Assembly: GCA_902806595.1 (NCBI GenBank)
Contig: CADCXC010000011.1
Location: 1,736,001-1,800,000, forward strand
Source of the DNA: Pyrenopolyporus hunteri
Lineage: Eukaryota; Ascomycota; Sordariomycetes; Xylariales; Hypoxylaceae
Direction: 5' to 3'
Length of the DNA stretch: 64,000 nucleotides
The notes under the pieces were generated by a model that was given only the letters and a program-made list of their open reading frames with translations, was not told the origin of the DNA and did not search any database. Positions 57,942 through 64,000 of this stretch are shown here, piece after piece. Every line of letters begins with the position of its first letter. Position 1 is the stretch's first letter. Position numbers and translations under genes: made by a program.

Positions 57942-60783
57942 ATGAGATTCACGGCAACTCTCGCGCTGCTTGGCGCAGCGGCCTCGACTATAGAAGCAAG
58001 GTGTGTCCCTCTAGAGCTTTGTCTGTATCTATGGATATTAATCGGGTATTAGTGGTGCTGCTATAGACGTAACCGTTCCTCGGGTTCCCAAGCAAAACAA
58101 CAACCCACCCAGTGGACCTCAACTCGAGGCGAATCCTCCGGAAAAAGATTCTTATGAATATATTATTGTGGGCTCTGGTGCTGGTGGCTCTCCACTTGCG
58201 GCTCGTCTAGCGATGGCGGGACACAGTGGTATGTAGATCTTGCCATTCCTTTTCTCTTCCTCGTCCCCTAGGATGATATGTTCTCTCGATCCTAAGACCC
58301 ACGGGATCTTGTGGATTGAGAGATCTTCAACCTAAACTATGCCTCGATATCCTCTAGGCCTTATTAAGGGCTAAATCATACCATAGTACTCCTAATCGAC
58401 GCTGGGGGTGATCATGGTCGATTACGCGAAGTCGAGATCCCAAGTCTCTACATTGGGGCGTCAGAAAGAAACGAGCTTAGCTGGGGCTACTTCACGCACC
58501 ATTATGCGAACGAGACGCAAGCCAGGAGAGATAGGAAGTTAACATATCTCACACCCAATGGCGACTATTACAGCGGCGAGAACCCCCCCGAGGGCTCGGA
58601 GATGCTCGGAAACTTCTATCCTCGTGTCGGTGGATTAGGGGGTTGCACGGAGCATCTAGCTCTCGTTCCCCTGGTTCCAGCTGCCAACGACTGGAACCAT
58701 ATCAAGGACCTAACTGGCGATCAGAAATGGGACGCTCAGAATATGAGGCAATATTTCAGGAAGCTAGAGAAGAATCAATACATGGAACCCGAGAATGATA
58801 CCACGGAAGCCCACGGGTTCAGCGGATGGTTCTCGACCACCATCGAACCCTTGGCCCTATATACGGGTGACTTGAGTATGGTTTCCGTGATGCTCGCTGC
58901 TGCTTCCTCGATGGGCAAGCAGACGAATAATGTCATGAGCTATATCCGAAGCTCCATGGACAAAGACGGCTTTGCCGGAAAGGTATGCGACCGTCCAATC
59001 TCGGAAAGGGGGCTTTCTGAACTAATCCTCTTCATTAGGTGCTACCGGAGAGTATCTCACAGGGAATTGCCGATCGACTTGATAAGGTACGCGCACTTTT
59101 TATACACCCCTTCCCCGCCGTCTCAACACGCCCTTAAACCTACGCGTATGCGTATGCATATAAATATGCAATGTTTCCCATCTAGGCTGGGTCTGAAATA
59201 CTAATATAGAAAATAGCTTCTGGAGTACGACGTCAACAATAACTCCGCAGACCGCGACAGCGCCTCAGTGTTCAGCCGTCTCCCCCTTTCCATTAGCTCG
59301 CCCGAGTGGAAACGTTCCACCCCCCGAAACTTAGTCTACGATATCGCTACGGCAAAGAACGCCGACGGCTCCAAAAAGTACCCTCTGGACATCGCTCTTC
59401 ACACCCTGGTGACGAAGGTCAACTTTGACACCGAGGGCGACAAGCCTAAGGCCACCGGCGTCGACTATCTGTTCGGAGAATCGCTGTACCGAGCTGACCC
59501 GCGTGCCAGCGCCACAGAAGCCGGCGGCAAGCCTGGCTCCGTCAAGGCCACCCGCGAAGTCATCGTCGCAGGTGGTGCATTTAACACCCCTCAAATCCTG
59601 AAGCTCTCCGGTGTCGGCCCAGCCTCCGAGCTAGAGAAGCACAACATCTCAGTGGTCAAGGACCTCCCCGGCGTAGGCGGTAACCTGCAAGACCGCTATG
59701 AGACCGGCGTATCTATCGCCTCGTCGAGCAACTTCACCCTCTTCGGAAACTGCACGCTCGCCGCGGATGGGACCGATCCCTGCTACACCGCGTGGACGCA
59801 GCCCAGCGACAACGCGCTCGCCCACGGCCCCTACGCCACCGACGGCCTGGCCATGGGCCTGTTCCTGCGCTCATCGGCGGCAGAGGCCGACCAGGACGTG
59901 TGGCTCGGTGGCGTCCCGGGTCTCTTCCAGGGCTACTTCCCCGGCATGAGCCAGACTGTCCTGACGCCCACGTCCAAGAACCACTTTACCTGGCTCGTGC
60001 TCAAGGCGCACTCGCGCAACAACGCCGGCACCGTCAACTTGACTAGCTCTGACCCTAGGGACACCCCGCTCATCACGTTCCGAAGCTTTGGCGAGGGCGA
60101 CCCGAGTAGGGCCGATGATGCGGCGAAGGATTTGCGCGCTCAGGTGGTAAGTTGCATCCAGACCCTTCCACCTTCTTCTCATTTTTCATTTCTGCTTGCT
60201 TTGTTGTGTTTGTGGCTTGTTGTGGGAGTCGAGAATGTCCTGCCGTGTTTCACTGGTTGAGTCCTACGGTCTTTCTTCTGAGACATACAGGCGCCCGACC
60301 CACCACCCCCAACGAATTCGCCGTCCACCCTATACAGTGTATACAGAAGTGATTCAAGTACTGACTCTTGTTGCTATAGGAGGGTCTACGTCTAGCCATC
60401 GACATCTTCGACAACATCGAGACGATCGAAGAAGGCCAGTCGTTCGAGCGTGTCTGGCCCCCGAAGGAGGTCACCTCGGACGAGGACCTGGAGCAGTGGG
60501 CTCGCGATGAGTCCTGGGGCCACCACGCCTCCTGCACTTGTCCGATCGGAGCTGACAACGACCCCATGGCTGTACTGGACGGGCAGTTCCGCGTCCGTGG
60601 CGTCGATGGCCTGAGGGTTGTGGACGCATCCGTTTTCCCTAAGATTCCGTTAGTAGACGCCCCCCTGATATTATCCTTTGGATTATTGCTAACTTAAGGC
60701 GATTCAGTGGTATGTTCCCAGTTGTAGCAATTTATATGTTAGCCGAGAAGGCAGCGGAAGACATCCTCGCGGATGCGATATGA
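57942..60783 (+). CDS. secreted GMC-family FAD oxidoreductase (AA3-like)
   Basis: Flavin enzyme of the glucose-methanol-choline family, oxidising alcohols or sugars, probably extracellular. Seven exons: 57942-58000, 58053-58228, 58387-58982, 59039-59086, 59217-60146, 60380-60648, 60708-60783; 717 aa, slightly longer than the usual 600-650. Signal peptide MRFTATLALLGAAASTIEAS. The FAD-binding GxGxxG is VGSGAGGSPLAARLAMAGHS at residues 59-78, joined by splicing to VLLIDAGGDHG. YPRVGGLGGCTEHLALVPLV is GMC signature 1; VIVAGGAFNTPQILKLSGVG is signature 2. WGHHASCTCPIG holds the catalytic-base His651/His652. The C-terminus reads DASVFPKIPGMFPVVAIYML, with no His or Asn at the usual second catalytic spot. 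Exon 4 is only 48 nt. Introns are 52-233 nt, and two are unusually long for this window, so their borders deserve transcript support. Substrate unknown. Confidence 0.9.
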
Positions 60784-61349
60784 TGGTGGGCCACTTGACC
60801 GAATCCGCCAAATCGACAAACCGCCAAAACTATGTAATCTATTGTACAGTATTTTCAAGCGTCAGGTCCACTGTGGATAGAGGGCGTTTAAGGGTATCCG
60901 GAGCTTGGTTATACCAATTTATTATGTAAATTAAGTTGTTGTATTTCATTAAAATATAGAGTTCATAGAGGCTCGTAGCTATTATAATTACAGCGTATTT
61001 CCGCAAATTCATGTACGCGTTTAGTATATTCGGTACTTACACTGCATCGTTGAACGATAGCGATCCCGGATGTTACAAGACTTATATTCATAGTGACCCG
61101 GTAATTGACTTTAAAGGCCATGTAATTATAGTGGTCTTTAGAAGTACCTAACATGCCTGGTAGGTAGGTACCTAGGTAGTATGCGCATTTAGTGTGTTGC
61201 CGGAATAATCGCTGAGCACGAGGGTACTTAGGTGCCCTGAAGTGCCCTGTAATTTAGTGAATTTAAGGTTTAAAAATATAGCAATTTTAGCGGTTTAGCG
61301 GATGATGGCATTTGGACCGGGGTAAAATGTCGAACATGCGGTAAGATCG
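60784..61349. other. intergenic region left of the second AT-rich block
   Basis: About 570 bases containing the 3' region of the GMC gene and TAGGTAGGTACCTAGGTAGT at 61161-61180. No gene is seen. Confidence 0.5.
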
Positions 61350-64000
61350 TAGTGTGTGGGCCCACTACCCTTCTGGGTCCTACCCGGCCCGGCCGCTTAT
61401 ACTCCGTTTTGTAGTAGGGCTAGACGGCCGTTTCTCTTTAAAACGGAGCCGTCGAGGACCCGGATCATCTCCTCGTATCGCTTCGGATAGCGCCTAAAAG
61501 AAAGTGGCACGGTTAGGTAGACGGTTCCTATCGGAGATCTAAGATTAATCATTTAGATCCACTTTATATATATATAGCCTTTATTGTTAAATTCCTTTTA
61601 AGGGATTTTACCTTTATATATAATATATACGATTTATATTATCTTATAAATTATAAGTTCGAAATCGTTATTCGTTGTTTTTAATTAATTAAAATAACGA
61701 AAAAAAAAATTTAATTTTACGATAATTTTATTTTTTAATTTTTTTAAAATATTTTTATTATTTTTAATTAATTAAATTTATTTTATTTTTATATAATTTT
61801 ATCGAATTTAATTAATTATATCGAAAATTAAATAAATCTTTTTTTAAATTTTTATAATTTTACGATTATATTTATTTTTAACGTTTTAAAAAATTTTATT
61901 TTTATTTTTTACGATATTTATTATATTTTTAATAAATTATTACTTTTTTTAAAATCCGAATTATATTATTCGTTAAATAATAATTATATATAAATTTAAA
62001 TTTTTTTAAATTTATCGATAATTAATTATATTAAATTTAATAATTTAATATCGAAAATTTCGAAATAAATAAATATTATATTATTAAATTTATTTCGATT
62101 TAACGGTAACGATTAAAAATTATAAAATTTATTAAAAACGTTAATTTAATTTTATTTTCGATTTAATATTATTTATTCGTTATTAAATAATAAATAACGA
62201 TTTATATTAATGGTTTTTTTTCATATATATTTATCGAAAAAAATAAAAATATTAAAAATTATATAATTTTAAATCGATTTTATAACTAATTTATATTTAT
62301 TTTAATATTAATTTCGAAGTTTCGAAAATATATAATATAATTTATAACCGAAAAAATACGAAAATTCGATTTTTTATATTATTAATTATCGTTTATATTT
62401 TTATATTTTAATTTTAATTTTAATTAATTAAAATTTTATTTTATTTTATTACTTTTTATTTTTTTTATAATATTATAAATTATCGTTAAAATCGTTATCG
62501 TTTCGAACGTATAAATTATATTATAAATTATATATTAATTTTATAAATTTTATTAATATTATAAATTATTATATTAATTTTTTTTTAATTTTTTTAATTA
62601 TATACGTTTAATTTAAATAAATTATTTATTATTATTTAATTATTTTCGAATTACGATTTTAATAATTTAAATTTAAATATATTAAAACGTAACGTTATTT
62701 TTTTTTTTATTTAATTTATTTTTTTTATTTTATTAAATTATATTTTTTATATAATTATATAATATTATTAAAGAAAAATTAATTTAAATAAATTATTATT
62801 TTATTCGGTTAATAATTATATCGATAATAATTATTAATCGACTTTATTTAATTCGATAACGATATTTTTATCGACGTGTAATTTTTTCGAATATTAATTT
62901 TTCGAACCTTAATTTCGTTACGTACGATAATAATATTCGTTAACCTCGAAATAAACCGCCGTATTTATTAATTAATTAAACGATTAAATCGATTTTTTTT
63001 TAATTAATAATAATTATTTTTTTTTTTACTTTTAATATATTATTTAATATAATTTCGTTTTATTTTAAATATATAAATTACGATTTATAAATTAATAAAA
63101 AAAATAATTACATATATATATATAAAAATTAACGTCGAATAAAATATTTTTTTTTTATTTTTTAAATATTAAATACTTAATTTAATTTTTACGATTAAAT
63201 ATTATTCGTACCTTTTATAATATATAATAAATATACGTTATTATATTTTTTTTTTTCATTTTATTTTATTTATTAAATTTTATTTTAAATTTATATCGAA
63301 TTAAAATTTTATATATAAAACTTTATAATCGTTTTATTTTATATTATTATCGTATATAATTATATATTAATATTATTTATACTTTTTAATTATAATTTTT
63401 ATCGTATAAATTTTACCGGTTTTTTTATATTATTTCGATAATATTATTTATTATAAATTTAATTAATTTTAAAAATATTTTTACGCGAAAAATTTCAACT
63501 TTTAAAAACGAATTAAACTTCGAAAATTAATTAACGAAATTTAAAAATAAATTTAAATATAACGATTTTTTATATTATATTATTAAAAATTTATTTAAAA
63601 AACGTACGAATTAATATAAAAAAAGTCGTATTTTCGTTATTATTTTAATTAATAACTTTTTATTAAATTACGTAAAAATTATTTTAAAAGATTACGGTTA
63701 AAATTTTAACGATTAAAATTTTAAAATTATTTATAATTTTATATTAAAATAAATTTTTAAAAAATTAATTAATTATATAACCGAATTAATCGATAATTAA
63801 TAAACGTTAATCGTAATTTTAAATTTATAAAAGTTTTTTAATAAAATTATTAATATTTGTAAACGTTTTAATTAATTAAAAATCGATATTAACGAAAAAT
63901 ATACGTTATACGTTATATTACGTTATTTAAAAAATTATAATCGTACGTAATATAAATAATTATTATATTAATTAATTAAAAAAAACTTTACGTAACGTAA
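61350..64000. mobile_element. left part of a second RIP-degraded repeat, truncated by the window
   Basis: From about 61560 to the window end the DNA is almost pure A+T with the surviving C and G mostly in CpG, as inside the first element. It is preceded by about 200 bases of ordinary, GC-containing sequence starting near TGTGTGGGCCCACTACCC. By analogy with the first element this could be a lightly mutated 5' LTR, but its partner and right end lie outside the window. No coding frame survives. This sequence does not match the 143-bp LTR, so it would be a different family. Confidence 0.6.
61402..61448. repeat. 9-bp perfect inverted repeat (hairpin)
   Basis: CTCCGTTTT at 61402-61410 pairs with AAAACGGAG at 61440-61448 across a 29-nt loop. 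It lies in the GC-containing leader of the second AT-rich block; the nearby GTGGGCCCAC is a 10-bp palindrome. Confidence 0.55.

Noticed and set aside
1..64000. CRISPR array, bacterial operons or rRNA genes
   Set aside because: No regularly spaced direct repeats with unique spacers, no rRNA-like sequence, and gene structure is clearly fungal.

Overview
The window looks like nuclear DNA of a filamentous ascomycete (Pezizomycotina, most likely a Sordariomycete-type fungus). The signs are many short introns with GT..AG ends, an AA9 polysaccharide monooxygenase, a Crh-type cell-wall transglycosylase, a Zn2Cys6 transcription factor, a fungal NLR-like protein, and two very AT-rich blocks typical of repeat-induced point mutation (RIP). 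Genes are sparse, with long non-coding stretches between them. All gene models below were spliced by hand from the sequence; the reading frame closes across every proposed intron.

Layout. 1-3.7 kb: decayed, gene-poor DNA with a 37-nt A run. 3.7-4.7 kb: AA9 LPMO (+). 5.9-10.7 kb: a large Goodbye-NACHT-TPR protein (+). 11.0-12.2 kb: glycosylasparaginase (-). 12.9-14.3 kb: type III polyketide synthase (-). 16.0-16.4 kb: small membrane protein (+). 17.0-18.1 kb: bacterial-type LLM flavin monooxygenase (-). 21.0-22.0 kb: very GC-rich GH16-like secreted glucanase (+). 23.1-25.5 kb: TamA/Dal81-like transcription factor (-). 30.37-37.35 kb: a complete but heavily mutated LTR retrotransposon with 143-bp LTRs and a 5-bp target duplication. 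38.7-39.2 kb: orphan membrane protein (+). 39.9-41.5 kb: Tco89-like TORC1 subunit (-). 43.7-45.2 kb: MFSD5-like molybdate transporter (+). 47.7-48.9 kb: secreted PQQ sugar dehydrogenase homologue (+). 50.9-52.1 kb: GPI-anchored Crh-type GH16 (-). 53.8 kb: tRNA-Val(AAC). 57.9-60.8 kb: secreted GMC oxidoreductase in seven exons (+). 61.35-64 kb: left part of a second RIP-degraded repeat that leaves the window.

How the genes may work together. Several products act on or outside the wall: the LPMO, two GH16-type enzymes, the GMC oxidoreductase and the PQQ-dehydrogenase homologue. The two oxidoreductases belong to classes that can feed electrons or H2O2 to LPMOs, but they lie more than 40 kb from the LPMO, so a functional link is only a guess. 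TamA/Dal81-like and Tco89-like proteins both belong to nitrogen/nutrient control. The type III PKS, small membrane protein and LLM monooxygenase are within 6 kb and could be a small metabolite locus, though no tailoring set or shared promoter proves it.

The strongest unusual signals are the LTR element, whose two LTRs differ by 27 transitions and nothing else, the near-total restriction of surviving C and G to CpG inside both AT-rich blocks, and apparent loss of key active-site residues in the PQQ-dehydrogenase homologue.
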